From: Microbacterium sp. GCS4
Lineage (GTDB): Bacteria > Actinomycetota > Actinomycetes > Actinomycetales > Microbacteriaceae
Assembly (NCBI RefSeq): GCF_001262495.1
Contig: NZ_LGYE01000002.1
Span: 50,367 to 114,366, forward strand
Direction: 5' to 3'
Length of the DNA stretch: 64,000 bases
Under the pieces are notes generated by a model, which searched no databases, was not told where the DNA came from, and worked only from the letters and a program-made list of their open reading frames with translations. The position numbers were made by a program, and so were the translations under genes. Below, piece by piece: positions 16,519 through 25,062 of this stretch. The first letter of the stretch is position 1; each line of letters opens with the position of its first letter.

Positions 16519-17115
16519 GTAGAACAGCGTCGACGCCCAGCCGAACAGGCGCATCGCGATCGACGCCCCGGCGATGCCGATCGCCATGGCGGCCAGCACG
16601 TGCGGCGCGGGTCGGCGGAGCGCGACGATGCCGAGCACGAGCGCCGCCGCGTTGCCGAGGAGCACGAAGACCCCGATCACCGTGCTGAGCCCGTCGGCGA
16701 CCGCGTATCCTCCGCTCGAGTACAGCAGGGGGGTGAAGAACGTGACGATCAGGCCGATGCCGAGGGTGATGAGGGCGATCACGAAAGCGGTGCGGCCGAG
16801 GGTGTTGCCCGGGCCGCCTGCACCCGACGCGGCGCCCGGATATGACGGATTCTGCGGGTACGACGGATTCTGCGGGTACGGCTGTGCCTGCGGGTAGGGC
16901 TGGCCCTGCTGCGGGTACGACGGCTGGCCCTGTGCGTACGGCTGGCCCTGTGCGTACGGTTGGCCCTGTGCGTACGGCTGGCCCTGCTGCGGGTACGACG
17001 GCTGGCCCTGCTGCGGGTGCGGCGGGGCCTGCGGTGCCGGATATCCCAGGCCGGGGTCCTGCGGAGGCGCGGGAGGTGTTCCCTGGGGCTGGCCGGAGGG
17101 CTGCTGCTCGCTCAT
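16504..17115 (-). CDS. Proline/glutamine-rich membrane protein (DUF4190-like)
   Basis: A 203-residue protein in two parts. Residues 1 to about 95 are a low-complexity region of repeated QGQPYA and QGQPSYPQ units. Residues 98-203 hold three to four membrane segments resembling DUF4190-type proteins. The start MSEQQPSG is chosen because TACGCT lies 7 nt upstream (leaderless pattern). The function is unknown. The cytoplasmic repeat tail might bind proteins. Its 3' end lies in a tandem duplication. Confidence 0.8.
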   Translation of the reverse strand: MSEQQPSGQPQGTPPAPPQDPGLGYPAPQAPPHPQQGQPSYPQQGQPYAQGQPYAQGQPYAQGQPSYPQQGQPYPQAQPYPQNPSYPQNPSYPGAASGAGGPGNTLGRTAFVIALITLGIGLIVTFFTPLLYSSGGYAVADGLSTVIGVFVLLGNAAALVLGIVALRRPAPHVLAAMAIGIAGASIAMRLFGWASTLFYYIGF

Positions 17116-17189
17116 GCTGTCGAGCGTAGTCCGGTACTCCGGTGTGCAGGAGAACATCCGGTGAGGCGCCGAGGCGTCGAGGAGGTGCG

Positions 17190-17351
17190 TCAGCGATAGG
17201 CGTGGCCGGACTGCGCATCGTCGAGTGCGTCGCGACCGGCGACGCGGCCCCAGTCGGTCGGCTGCCGGCGATAGCCGTCCCGGCGGATTTCGACGACGGT
17301 CGCGACGACCGCCCAGAGGGAGAGGGCGAGGAGTGCGATGAGAAGGATCAT
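17190..17351 (-). CDS. Small single-span membrane protein
   Basis: A 53-residue protein: one hydrophobic segment at about residues 2-22 (MILLIALLALSLWAVVATVV) and a charged tail with RRDGYRRQPTDWGR. Likely leaderless, with TAGCTT 7 nt before the ATG. Coding bias matches its neighbours. Function unknown. It is divergent from the GlxA-type regulator. Confidence 0.65.
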   Translation of the reverse strand: MILLIALLALSLWAVVATVVEIRRDGYRRQPTDWGRVAGRDALDDAQSGHAYR

Positions 17352-17409
17352 GGCAGAAAAGCTACGCTCGGTCTTGATCCGCCACGAGTGGCAGATTAGA
17401 CTCCGAACA

Positions 17410-17419
17410 TCGGAAAACT
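17410..17419. promoter_or_regulatory. TCGGAAAACT element, shared with the guanine deaminase promoter
   Basis: TCGGAAAACT lies 20 bp before the GlxA-type regulator start. The identical decamer occurs at 19221-19230, upstream of the guanine deaminase promoter. Candidate binding site of this regulator, by inference. Confidence 0.35.
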
Positions 17420-17438
17420 GCCAAACCGGGGAGCCGCC

Positions 17439-18431
17439 ATGGAAACCGTCGCCTGCATCGTCCAAGAGGGGTTCGCGCCCTTCGAGTTCGGGCTCGCCTG
17501 CGAGGCCTTCGGTCTCGACCGGTCGAACGACGGCGTGCCGAACTTCGACTTCCGCGTCGTCGCGCCGCATCCCGGGGCGATCCCGTCCAAGCTGGGGTAC
17601 TCGCTCAACGTCGAGAACGACCTGTCCTTCGCGTACGAGGCCGACCTCGTCGTGTTCTGTCCGGTACCGCGCGAGTACTGGTCGACGATCGATCCGCTCC
17701 TGATCGAGGTCGCCCGCGACGCGGTCGCGCGCGGTGCCTGGGTCCTGACGATCTGCAGCGGGTCGTTCATCCTCGGTGCGTCCGGGGTGCTCGACGGCCG
17801 TCGCGCGACGACGCACTGGATGTACTCCGACGTCATGGCCGACATGTACCCGCAGATCGACGTCGATCCCGATGTGCTGTTCGTGCAGGACGGCCGCATC
17901 ATCACGAGTGCCGGCACCGCGGCCGGCATCGACGCGTGCCTGCACCTGCTCCGTCAGGAGCTGGGCGCCGAGCTCACCAACCGCATCGCCCGGCGCATGG
18001 TCGTGCCCCCGCAGCGCGACGGCGGTCAGGCGCAGTTCATCGACCGGCCGATCCCCGTGGTCCCGAACGACTCGCTCGCCGCGGTCGCCGACTGGGCGGT
18101 GTCGCACCTCCGCGAGGACCTCGGCGTGGACCAGCTCGCAGCCCGCGCACTCATGTCGCCGCGGACCTTTGCGCGGCGGTTCAAGGCCGAGTACGGGGCG
18201 ACGCCGGCGGCGTGGCTCGCCCGCCAGCGGGTGCTGCACGCGCAGCGGATGCTGGAGCGCAGCGACGTCCCGCTCGATCGCATCGCCCAGGAGTGCGGCT
18301 TCGGGTCGGCGGCCGTGCTGCGCCAGAACTTCGCGCGTGTGCTCGGTACCACGCCGACCGCCTATCGTGCCCGGTTCTCGTGCGCCGACGACCTCGAGGC
18401 GATGCCGGCGCCCGAGCCGACCGCCGCCTGA
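17439..18431 (+). CDS. GlxA/FtrA-type AraC family transcriptional regulator
   Basis: A 330-residue regulator with an N-terminal DJ-1/PfpI-like domain (about residues 1-190, with TICSGSFILGASGVLDGRRA around the family nucleophile-elbow position) and a C-terminal AraC double helix-turn-helix (about 225-320, ending GFGSAAVLRQNFARVLGTTP). Such proteins sense small metabolites. It lies two genes before guanine deaminase and shares a promoter decamer with it, so a role in purine control is possible but unproven. A GGGGAG ribosome site precedes the ATG. Its 3' end is in a tandem duplication. Confidence 0.88.
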   Translation: METVACIVQEGFAPFEFGLACEAFGLDRSNDGVPNFDFRVVAPHPGAIPSKLGYSLNVENDLSFAYEADLVVFCPVPREYWSTIDPLLIEVARDAVARGAWVLTICSGSFILGASGVLDGRRATTHWMYSDVMADMYPQIDVDPDVLFVQDGRIITSAGTAAGIDACLHLLRQELGAELTNRIARRMVVPPQRDGGQAQFIDRPIPVVPNDSLAAVADWAVSHLREDLGVDQLAARALMSPRTFARRFKAEYGATPAAWLARQRVLHAQRMLERSDVPLDRIAQECGFGSAAVLRQNFARVLGTTPTAYRARFSCADDLEAMPAPEPTAA

Positions 18432-18471
18432 GCTGACCGCCGCCTGACCTCGCGGGGCGCCTGACCTCGCG
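18414..18471. repeat. Stop-codon-spanning tandem duplications
   Basis: Two 16-bp units (18414-18429, 18430-18445; 15 of 16 identical), then GCCTGACCTCGCG at 18442-18454 and again at 18459-18471. Each copy carries a TGA, so the GlxA-type gene is followed by a series of repeated stop codons. Confidence 0.8.
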
Positions 18472-18478
18472 CCCGCGA

Positions 18479-19177
18479 TCAGTCCCAGTGCCCGGCGTGC
18501 GCGAGCGCGCGGTAGTCGAGCACGATGCCCTTCGGCGTCACGGACGCCGTGCAGTACAGCAGCGACTGGGTCGGGTAGCCGTGCGGACGGTTGTCGCGGA
18601 TGATCGCCCGGTCGTCCTCCGGGTCGAGTCGCGCGGACGCGCCGAGCAGCGCGGTCCACGCCGAGGTCCAGTCGTCGAGGTCTGCGGCGGGACCCAGAGT
18701 GCGGAACTCGGGCAGCCACGTGGCGATGCGCGGGGTCGCGCCGTCGTCGAGATCGTCGTGCGCGATCATGTGGATGCCGGGTGTGATGGGAGTCTCGCGC
18801 AGGACGACGCCGTCCCAGCTGAGAACGCGGGCTCCCGCGGGGCCGACCTCGAGCAGGTTGAAGCCGTGCATCGGAAGAGCGCTCTCGGGGGACCGTCCCG
18901 AGACGGATTCGAGCACGAGTGAACCGCGGGACTGCGGCGTGCCGCCCGGGATCTCGGCCACGTCTGCGCGGTTCAGCAGGACGGCGAGCCGTCGCTCGGA
19001 GGGGTTCACGGCCAGCCACGCGCCGCCGGCCCGACGGTCGCGGATCCCGGAGATCCCGGGATACCGATCAGGCCACCAGTCGCCGGGAGCATCCCATTCG
19101 CGCTGGGGATCCTCATCGCGCACCGCGAGCAGCCGCGCGTTGCCGGCATCCTCGACGTCGATCACCACGGTGCACAC
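18479..19177 (-). CDS. NRDE (TANGO2-like) family protein
   Basis: Protein of about 232 residues of the NRDE family, related to Ntn-type hydrolases with an N-terminal cysteine. GTG at 19177 is preferred over ATG at 19180: TAGACT lies exactly 6 nt before the GTG, and this start gives Met-Cys-Thr, placing Cys at position 2 as the fold requires. LAVRDEDPQREWDAPGDWW matches the family NRDE signature region (here RDED). The physiological substrate is unknown. Animal TANGO2 is linked to heme and lipid handling. Divergent from guanine deaminase. Confidence 0.75.
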   Translation of the reverse strand: MCTVVIDVEDAGNARLLAVRDEDPQREWDAPGDWWPDRYPGISGIRDRRAGGAWLAVNPSERRLAVLLNRADVAEIPGGTPQSRGSLVLESVSGRSPESALPMHGFNLLEVGPAGARVLSWDGVVLRETPITPGIHMIAHDDLDDGATPRIATWLPEFRTLGPAADLDDWTSAWTALLGASARLDPEDDRAIIRDNRPHGYPTQSLLYCTASVTPKGIVLDYRALAHAGHWD

Positions 19178-19245
19178 CATGTCAGTCTAGGTCGGCGCCG
19201 TGTGCCGAGATTCTCGCATGTCGGAAAACTAATTTCAGATTGCAC

Positions 19246-19274
19246 TGGACGATCCGGGATGCCCGGGGTACAGT
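19246..19274 (+). promoter_or_regulatory. Guanine deaminase promoter
   Basis: TGGACG and TACAGT separated by 17 bp. The spacer contains GATCCGGGATGC, shared in part with the promoter of the 8-oxoguanine deaminase (31132-31160), which points to common control. Confidence 0.5.
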
Positions 19275-19280
19275 CGGTGG

Positions 19281-19408
19281 TGGCTGGACGACCGATGGAG
19301 GTCGGCAGTCACGAAAGCACAACCTAGCGGTTCGACGTATATCTCGAGGCCGACCCCGGCGGGGCCGACCGGAAGCCGTATCACTGCGACGACAGCAAGG
19401 AAGCCTTC
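19281..19408 (+). promoter_or_regulatory. Long leader of guanine deaminase mRNA
   Basis: About 128 nt between the predicted start site and the ATG, unusual here, where many genes look leaderless. It contains a GC-rich hairpin around 19347-19370 (CCCC pairing with GGGG) and an AAGGAAG ribosome site. Possible regulatory RNA. I do not recognise a known class. Confidence 0.35.
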
Positions 19409-19921
19409 ATGACCAGCATCAGCATGCCCGCGACCGACTCGCAGCCCACTCCGGCCGAGTACCTCTCCGAGGCCGTCGCCCTCGCCACCGACAACGTCCG
19501 CAATGCGGGCGGCCCGTTCGGGGCCATCGTCGTCTCCGCCGACGGCCGTGTCTTCGAGGGCGTCAACCGGGTGACGGCCAACCTCGACCCGTCCGCGCAC
19601 GCCGAGGTGACCGCCATCCGCAACGCCTGCCGGGAGCTCGGCACCTTCGACCTCACCGGCGCCACGCTCTACACGAGCTGCGAGCCCTGCCCGATGTGCC
19701 TCGCCACCTCGCTCTGGGCCCGCATCGACCGGGTCTACTTCGCCGCCGACCGCCACGACGCGGCCGACGCCGGATTCGACGACGCGGTGTTCTACCGCTA
19801 CTTCGAGGGCGGCCCCGACGACAGGGCGATCATGCCCGTCAGTTCGGCGAGCCTCTCCGCCGACGAACGCGTCGCGCCGTTCACCGAGTGGAACGCCACC
19901 GCCGAACGCACCGAGTACTGA
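19409..19921 (+). CDS. guaD: Guanine deaminase (CDA-fold nucleoside deaminase)
   Basis: Zinc enzyme of the cytidine-deaminase fold, 170 residues, converting guanine to xanthine and ammonia. Zinc ligands and the catalytic Glu are in SAHAEVTAIRNACRELG (His64, Glu66) and TSCEPCPMCL (Cys94, Cys97). GGPFGAIVV near residue 33 and the C-terminal region DRHDAADAGFDDA fit the GuaD subgroup. It precedes a guanine/hypoxanthine permease and lies near xanthine dehydrogenase, so guanine would flow on to urate. A tRNA adenosine deaminase role is unlikely because of that context. Confidence 0.85.
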   Translation: MTSISMPATDSQPTPAEYLSEAVALATDNVRNAGGPFGAIVVSADGRVFEGVNRVTANLDPSAHAEVTAIRNACRELGTFDLTGATLYTSCEPCPMCLATSLWARIDRVYFAADRHDAADAGFDDAVFYRYFEGGPDDRAIMPVSSASLSADERVAPFTEWNATAERTEY

Positions 19922-19985
19922 GGCGACGCGCACCGACCACCGAGGCGTCGCGCACCCACCACCGACGCGACGCGCACCCACCACT
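19920..19985. repeat. Three 22-bp tandem units starting in a stop codon
   Basis: Units at 19920-19941, 19942-19963 and 19964-19985, each starting GA(G/C)GCG and differing at few positions. The first begins with the last two bases of the guanine deaminase TGA. The array is C/A-rich on the sense strand and separates the deaminase from its permease. Confidence 0.9.
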
Positions 19986-20070
19986 GACGGCCTCGAGCCG
20001 CCAGTCGATCCGGCGAACCGGTCCTCGGCGACCCGGGAACTCCTTCCACCCCACAACACTGGAGCCGATG

Positions 20071-21579
20071 ATGTCTTCACATGTCTTCAACGACCCCGAG
20101 ACCGGCGCGGTCCCCACGCCGGCTCTCCCGCCCCTGGCCACCGGAGCGACCACCACGGTCGACGCCGAGCCCAAGAACGCCGTCGACCGCTTCTTCGAGA
20201 TCACGCGTCGGGGCTCGACCTTCGCCCGCGAGATCCGCGGCGGCATCGTCACATTCGTGACCATGGCCTACATCGTGATCCTCAACCCGCTCATCCTCGG
20301 CGGCGTCGAGGACGTCGCGGGCACCGCCCTCGACGGCGCGCAGATCGGCGCGGCCACGGGCCTCACCGCCGGTGTCATGACCATCCTCTTCGGCCTCGTC
20401 GCCCGGCTGCCGTTCGCGCTCGCCGCGGGGCTGGGCATCAACTCGTTCCTCGCCGTCTCGGTCGTCGGCCAGGTCACCTGGCCCGAGGCGATGGGGCTCG
20501 TCGTCATCAACGGCATCCTCATCGTGCTGTTCGGCGCCACCGGCATCCGGACCGCGATCTTCAACGCCGTGCCCGCTCAGCTGAAGGCGGCGATCACGGT
20601 CGGCATCGGTCTCTTCATCGCCTTCATCGGCTTCGTGGACTCCGGCTTCGTCACCCGCACCGCGGGCGGCCCGCCGGTGCAGCTCGGCGACGGCGGCTCG
20701 ATCACCTCGATCCCGACCCTCATCTTCCTCATCGGCCTCGTGCTCATCGGCGTGCTGGTCGCGCGCCGCGTGCCCGGCGGCATCCTGATCGGCATCGTCG
20801 CCTCCACGATCCTCGCGATCATCGCCCAGGCGATCTTCACGCTCGGATCGAGCGCCGAGGGCCCCGGCGGCTGGCACATGACGATCCCGGAGATCCCGAC
20901 CGCGCTCGTGACGATCCCCGACTTCGGCCTGATCGGCCAGTTCGACCTCGTGGGCTCCTTCGGCCGCATCGGCGCGCTCGCCGCGACCATGCTCGTCTTC
21001 ACCCTCGTGTTCTCGAACTTCTTCGACGCCATGGGCACCATGACCGGTCTCGCGAAGAACGCCGGCCTCGCCTACAAGGACGGCACGTTCCCGCGTCTCC
21101 GCTCGGCCTTCGTGGTCGAGGGCCTCGGGGCCGTCGCGGGCGGAGCGTCCTCGACCTCGTCGAACACCGTCTACGTCGACAGCGCCTCCGGCATCGCCGA
21201 GGGTGCGCGCACGGGGCTCGCGGCCGTCGTCGTCGGCGTGCTCTTCCTGCTCTCGATGTTCTTCACGCCGCTGACCCTCGTCGTGCCGATCGAGGTCGGC
21301 TCCGCGGCACTGGTCGTCGTCGGCGCGATGATGATGGGGCAGATCAAGGAGATCAAGTTCACGAACTTCGCGGTCGCCCTTCCCGTCTTCCTCACGATCG
21401 TGACGATGCCGCTGACCTACTCGATCGCCAATGGCATCGGCGTCGGCTTCATCACCTGGGCGCTCGTCAACGCGCTCTCCGGTCGTGCGCGCAAGGTGCA
21501 CTGGTTGATGTGGATCGTGGCCGCGGGTTTCGCTCTCTACTTCGTGCGCGGGCCGATCGAGATGCTGCTCGCCGGCTGA
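20071..21579 (+). CDS. Guanine/hypoxanthine permease, AzgA/PbuG type
   Basis: A 502-residue NCS2-superfamily transporter of the AzgA-like branch, with about 12 predicted membrane segments. GGIVTFVTMAYIVILNP (residues about 52-68), AAGLGINSF and the SSTSSNTVYVDSASGIAEG region are family blocks around the substrate site. Of two adjacent ATGs the second is chosen because GGAG at 20061 then sits 6 nt upstream. It would import guanine or hypoxanthine for the deaminase in front of it. A strong terminator follows. Confidence 0.9.
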   Translation: MSSHVFNDPETGAVPTPALPPLATGATTTVDAEPKNAVDRFFEITRRGSTFAREIRGGIVTFVTMAYIVILNPLILGGVEDVAGTALDGAQIGAATGLTAGVMTILFGLVARLPFALAAGLGINSFLAVSVVGQVTWPEAMGLVVINGILIVLFGATGIRTAIFNAVPAQLKAAITVGIGLFIAFIGFVDSGFVTRTAGGPPVQLGDGGSITSIPTLIFLIGLVLIGVLVARRVPGGILIGIVASTILAIIAQAIFTLGSSAEGPGGWHMTIPEIPTALVTIPDFGLIGQFDLVGSFGRIGALAATMLVFTLVFSNFFDAMGTMTGLAKNAGLAYKDGTFPRLRSAFVVEGLGAVAGGASSTSSNTVYVDSASGIAEGARTGLAAVVVGVLFLLSMFFTPLTLVVPIEVGSAALVVVGAMMMGQIKEIKFTNFAVALPVFLTIVTMPLTYSIANGIGVGFITWALVNALSGRARKVHWLMWIVAAGFALYFVRGPIEMLLAG

Positions 21580-21596
21580 GCCCGGTCCTCACGACG

Positions 21597-21629
21597 ACGC
21601 CCCCTCCGGTCCGTCGGAGGGGGCGTTTC
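21597..21629 (+). terminator. Intrinsic terminator after the purine permease
   Basis: 12-bp perfect stem (ACGCCCCCTCCG / CGGAGGGGGCGT), 6-nt loop, followed by TTCT. It ends the guaD-permease unit. Symmetric enough to work from both sides, as the convergent gene begins its stop at 21662. Confidence 0.85.
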
Positions 21630-21661
21630 TCGTCGTGCGAGAGGAGCAGTGACCGGTGGTC

Positions 21662-22270
21662 TCAGCCCAGCTGCGGCCAGGCGGCGAGATCGTCGGGGAT
21701 GTCGACGTCGGCGCCGGAGCCGATGTCGGCGCACTCGACGCGATCGACGAGGTGCGGATGCCGTGACATCCAGGATCGTGCGCCGGAGTCGCCCTGCGCG
21801 AGGGCTGCGGCGGCGATGAGGTCGGCGGTGTCGAAGACGACGGGGGTGCCCGCGACCCCGTGCCAGGCGGCCCTGGTCGCCCGGCCGGGCCGGTGTGCGG
21901 CCAGCAGTCGGCTCACGACCGGCTCGTTCACTCCCGGCTGGTCGACCAGCAGCACGACCACCACGTGCGGGCGGGCGGGCGCCGAGGCGAGATGACGCAC
22001 CGCGGCGCGGAGGGAGGCCGACATCCCGGAGGCGGCGTCGCGCACGTAGACGGTGCTCGCGGAGGCGCAGCGGGCGCGCAGCCATCGCCTCGCCGTGCGC
22101 GCCTCGGGCCCGACCGCGACCGTGACGCTGCATCCCGCGTGCGCGGCGACCCGGGCCGCGCGGGTGACGAGCACCTCGTCGTTCCAGGGCAGCAGCGCCT
22201 TCGGGCCGCGTCCGAGCCGGGAGCCGCTCCCCGCGGCGAGCACGATCGCGTGACGGTAGAGGAGGGTCAT
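21662..22270 (-). CDS. Molybdenum cofactor nucleotidyltransferase (MocA/MobA-like)
   Basis: NTP transferase of 202 residues. It probably attaches CMP (or GMP) to molybdopterin to form the dinucleotide cofactor of xanthine dehydrogenase. The nucleotide-binding signature AIVLAAGSGSRLGRGPK is at residues 8-24, and the VDQPGV block is near residue 110. The ATG overlaps the stop of the large xanthine dehydrogenase subunit by 4 nt, so enzyme and cofactor maturation are made from one mRNA. XDH-family enzymes normally use the cytosine dinucleotide, so MocA is the likelier role. Confidence 0.85.
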   Translation of the reverse strand: MTLLYRHAIVLAAGSGSRLGRGPKALLPWNDEVLVTRAARVAAHAGCSVTVAVGPEARTARRWLRARCASASTVYVRDAASGMSASLRAAVRHLASAPARPHVVVVLLVDQPGVNEPVVSRLLAAHRPGRATRAAWHGVAGTPVVFDTADLIAAAALAQGDSGARSWMSRHPHLVDRVECADIGSGADVDIPDDLAAWPQLG

Positions 22271-25062
22271 GGCCGGGGCGGTGTCGCGTCGCGGTCGAGG
22301 ATCGCGGCGTGGATGCGGTCGCGCGTGAACGGCGTGGCCGTCATCCGGATGCCGGTGGCGTCGCGGATCGCCGCCGCGAGGGCGGGCGCGACTGGATTGA
22401 AAGGGGACTCGCTCATCGATTTGGCCCCCAGTGGCCCGAGCACGTCGCTCGTGCGGGCGAAGGTGATCTCCGAGCGCGGCACATCGGCGAAGGTCGGCAC
22501 GTGGTACTGGCGGAGGATGTCGGTGACGACCACGCCGCGCTCGTCGACGCGCACGTGCTCGTGCAGCGCGGCCCCGAGGGCCTGCGCGATGCCGCCCTCG
22601 ATCTGCCCCCGGCACTGCTCCGGATTCACCACCACGCCCGCATCGGCCGCGTGGATCGACCGGAGGATGCGCAGCTCGCCGGTGCCCTCGTCGATCGCCA
22701 CCCGGAAACCCTGCACGTTGAAGGCCACCGAGCGCGGCGTGCCGCCCCAGTAGCCGGTGGTCTCCAGGGGCGTCGCCGTGCGGATCGCGTCGGCGGCGAG
22801 GTCGCGCAGCGACACGGATGCGCCACCGTGCACCACACGGTCGCCCACGAGAAGGCACTCGTCCACCGGGGCCCCGAGCAGCTCCGCAGCTCGCGCACGC
22901 AGTCGCTCCGCGAGGGCGGTCGCCGCGGCGTGCGTCGCGCGCCCAGCGACGACCGTGCCCGTGGAGCCGAAGGCTCCGGTGTCATGGGGCACGAGAGCGG
23001 AATCGGCCTGGCGCAGCCGCACGCGACGCGTATGCGTCTGCAGCACGGTCGCCGCGATCTGCTGATGCACGGTGGAGGTGCCGTTGCCGAACTCCGCCGT
23101 GCCCACGTCGAGGGTGAAGTCGCCGTCCTCGTCGAGTCGGATCGCGGCGTGGGCGTGGTGGCCGCGGGGAGGGACGGTCGCGATCATGGCCACGGCCGCA
23201 CCCTCGCCGATCCGCCACCCGGGCTCGAGCGCGGCGGCATCGGCATCCCGGTCCCTCGCCAGCGTCTCCTGCACCATCGTCACGCACTCGTCGAGGCCGT
23301 AGCTGCCGATGAGCAGATCCGGTTCCTCGTGCGCCGCGATCATCGGATCCTCGGCGCCGATGAGGTTCAGCCGGCGCAGGTCGAGCGGATCCATGCCGAG
23401 ACGGCGCGCCACCTCGTCGACGGTCGACTCGATCGCGAAGATCATCTGGCTGAGGCCGTAGCCGCGGAAGGCGCCCGAGGGGATCGTGTTCGTGTAGACG
23501 ACGTCGGCGTCGATCTTCTTCGCCGCCGCGCGGTACACCGCGATCGACTCGCCCACGCCGTGGAACATCACACCGGGCCCGTGGTTGCCGTACGCGCCGG
23601 TGTTCGACCGCACGTCGACGCCGATGCCGGTGATGGTGCCGTCCGCCGTCGCGCCCATGCGCACCCGGACGCGGAAGGGATGGCGCACGGTCGTGGCCGT
23701 GAGCACCTCTTTGCGCGAGAACTCGACGCGCACCGGGCGACCGGTGGCCTGCGTCGCCAGCAGCGCGAGGTCCTCGGTGAGCATCTCCTGCTTGCCGCCG
23801 AAACCGCCGCCGACCCGCGCGGCGTACACGCGCACCGCCTCCTTGTCGAGGCCGAACACGCGGGCCAGCGTCCGGCGCACGAGGAACGGCACCTGCGTGC
23901 TGCTGCGCACGACGTACCCGCCGTCCTCGTCGCGCCAGGCGATCGAGCCGTGGGTTTCGAGCGCGGTGTGCGACACGCGATGGGTGTGGAAGGTGCGCTC
24001 CTCGACGACATCGGATGCCGCGAGGGCGGCGGCGAGGTCGCCCACCTCGGAGTGCAGCTCCACGAGGACGTTGCTGTCACCGTGCAGGGTCGGCGTGTCC
24101 GGATGGTCGGCGAGCTCGGGGTCGACGTTGGCCGGCAGCACCTCGTACTCGACGTCGACGAGGCGCGCGGCGCGTTCGGCCAGACGCGGGGACTCGGCGA
24201 CGACCAGGGCGACGCGCTGGCCGACGAAGCGCACGACGTCGTCGAACACGCGGGTGTCATCGGGGTCGTCCTCGACGAGCTCGTGCTGCGCCGACGAGAA
24301 GAGCGTGCGCGGGGCGTCGTCGCGCGTCAGCACCGTCACGACGCCGGGAGCCCCGAGCGCCCGCGTCGCATCGACGTGCGCGACGCGTGCGTGGGCGTGG
24401 GGGCTGCGCACGACGGCCGCGTACAGCAGCGTCCCGGGCAGCTCGGTCTCGTCGACGTCCATCGTGTACCGGACCGTGCCCGTCACGACGCCCATCGCGG
24501 CAGGCGTCCCCGTCGCATGGCCGACGCCCCCGGCGCGGTCGTCGATGTTGACGCGTCCGTGCACGGCGTCCTCGATGCTGCGGTAGCCCGTGCACCGGCA
24601 GATGTTGCCCTTGAGCGTGCGGCCGAGATCCTGTTCGGCGCCCTCCGGCATCGACGCGACCGTGCACACCATCCCCGCGGTGCAGAAGCCGCACTGGAAG
24701 CCGGCGGCCCGACGGAAGCTCTCCTGCACCGGGTGAGGATGCTCGGGGGACCCCAGTCCCTGCACCGTGACGATGTCGCGACCCGAGGCGCGGTGCGCGG
24801 GGTAGACGCAGCTGTGCACGGCCTCGCCGTCGACGATCACCGTGCAGGCGCCGCAGTCGCCGCCGTCGCACCCCTTCTTCACGCCGTACGACCCCTGGTC
24901 GCGCAGCCAGGTGCGCAGGCACTGCCCCGGCTCGGGGGACACCGCGACCGTGCGGCCGTCGAGGGTGGCGGTGGGGCCTGCGGCGGCGGTCTGGCCCACC
25001 ACGTCCGCGGGGGCAGTCGCGTCGGCGGCATCCGCGGCGATGCCGATCTCGTCCGTGCTCAT
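22267..25062 (-). CDS. Xanthine dehydrogenase, fused [2Fe-2S] and molybdopterin subunit
   Basis: A 931-residue protein with an N-terminal iron-sulfur domain (about residues 35-165) and a molybdopterin domain (about 170-931). The cysteines of both [2Fe-2S] clusters are visible: KGCDGGDCGACTV, CGFCTAGM and GNICRCTGY. GAFRGYGLSQM near residue 530 and the catalytic Glu in SMSESPFNPVAPA near residue 887 belong to the XDH/aldehyde oxidase family. The FAD domain is a separate gene, so the layout is small-large fused plus medium separate. Context points to hypoxanthine/xanthine oxidation, but the exact substrate is inferred. Confidence 0.88.
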   Translation of the reverse strand: MSTDEIGIAADAADATAPADVVGQTAAAGPTATLDGRTVAVSPEPGQCLRTWLRDQGSYGVKKGCDGGDCGACTVIVDGEAVHSCVYPAHRASGRDIVTVQGLGSPEHPHPVQESFRRAAGFQCGFCTAGMVCTVASMPEGAEQDLGRTLKGNICRCTGYRSIEDAVHGRVNIDDRAGGVGHATGTPAAMGVVTGTVRYTMDVDETELPGTLLYAAVVRSPHAHARVAHVDATRALGAPGVVTVLTRDDAPRTLFSSAQHELVEDDPDDTRVFDDVVRFVGQRVALVVAESPRLAERAARLVDVEYEVLPANVDPELADHPDTPTLHGDSNVLVELHSEVGDLAAALAASDVVEERTFHTHRVSHTALETHGSIAWRDEDGGYVVRSSTQVPFLVRRTLARVFGLDKEAVRVYAARVGGGFGGKQEMLTEDLALLATQATGRPVRVEFSRKEVLTATTVRHPFRVRVRMGATADGTITGIGVDVRSNTGAYGNHGPGVMFHGVGESIAVYRAAAKKIDADVVYTNTIPSGAFRGYGLSQMIFAIESTVDEVARRLGMDPLDLRRLNLIGAEDPMIAAHEEPDLLIGSYGLDECVTMVQETLARDRDADAAALEPGWRIGEGAAVAMIATVPPRGHHAHAAIRLDEDGDFTLDVGTAEFGNGTSTVHQQIAATVLQTHTRRVRLRQADSALVPHDTGAFGSTGTVVAGRATHAAATALAERLRARAAELLGAPVDECLLVGDRVVHGGASVSLRDLAADAIRTATPLETTGYWGGTPRSVAFNVQGFRVAIDEGTGELRILRSIHAADAGVVVNPEQCRGQIEGGIAQALGAALHEHVRVDERGVVVTDILRQYHVPTFADVPRSEITFARTSDVLGPLGAKSMSESPFNPVAPALAAAIRDATGIRMTATPFTRDRIHAAILDRDATPPRP

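Noticed and set aside
19281..19408. Known guanidine or purine riboswitch in the guanine deaminase leader
   Set aside because: CCTAGCGGTTCG vaguely recalls the ykkC core, but the other conserved blocks (CCGAGAG, ACACGG) are missing. Kept only as an unnamed leader.
20041..20073. Permease start at the first of two adjacent ATGs (20068)
   Set aside because: GGAG would be only 3 nt upstream. The second ATG gives 6 nt spacing.
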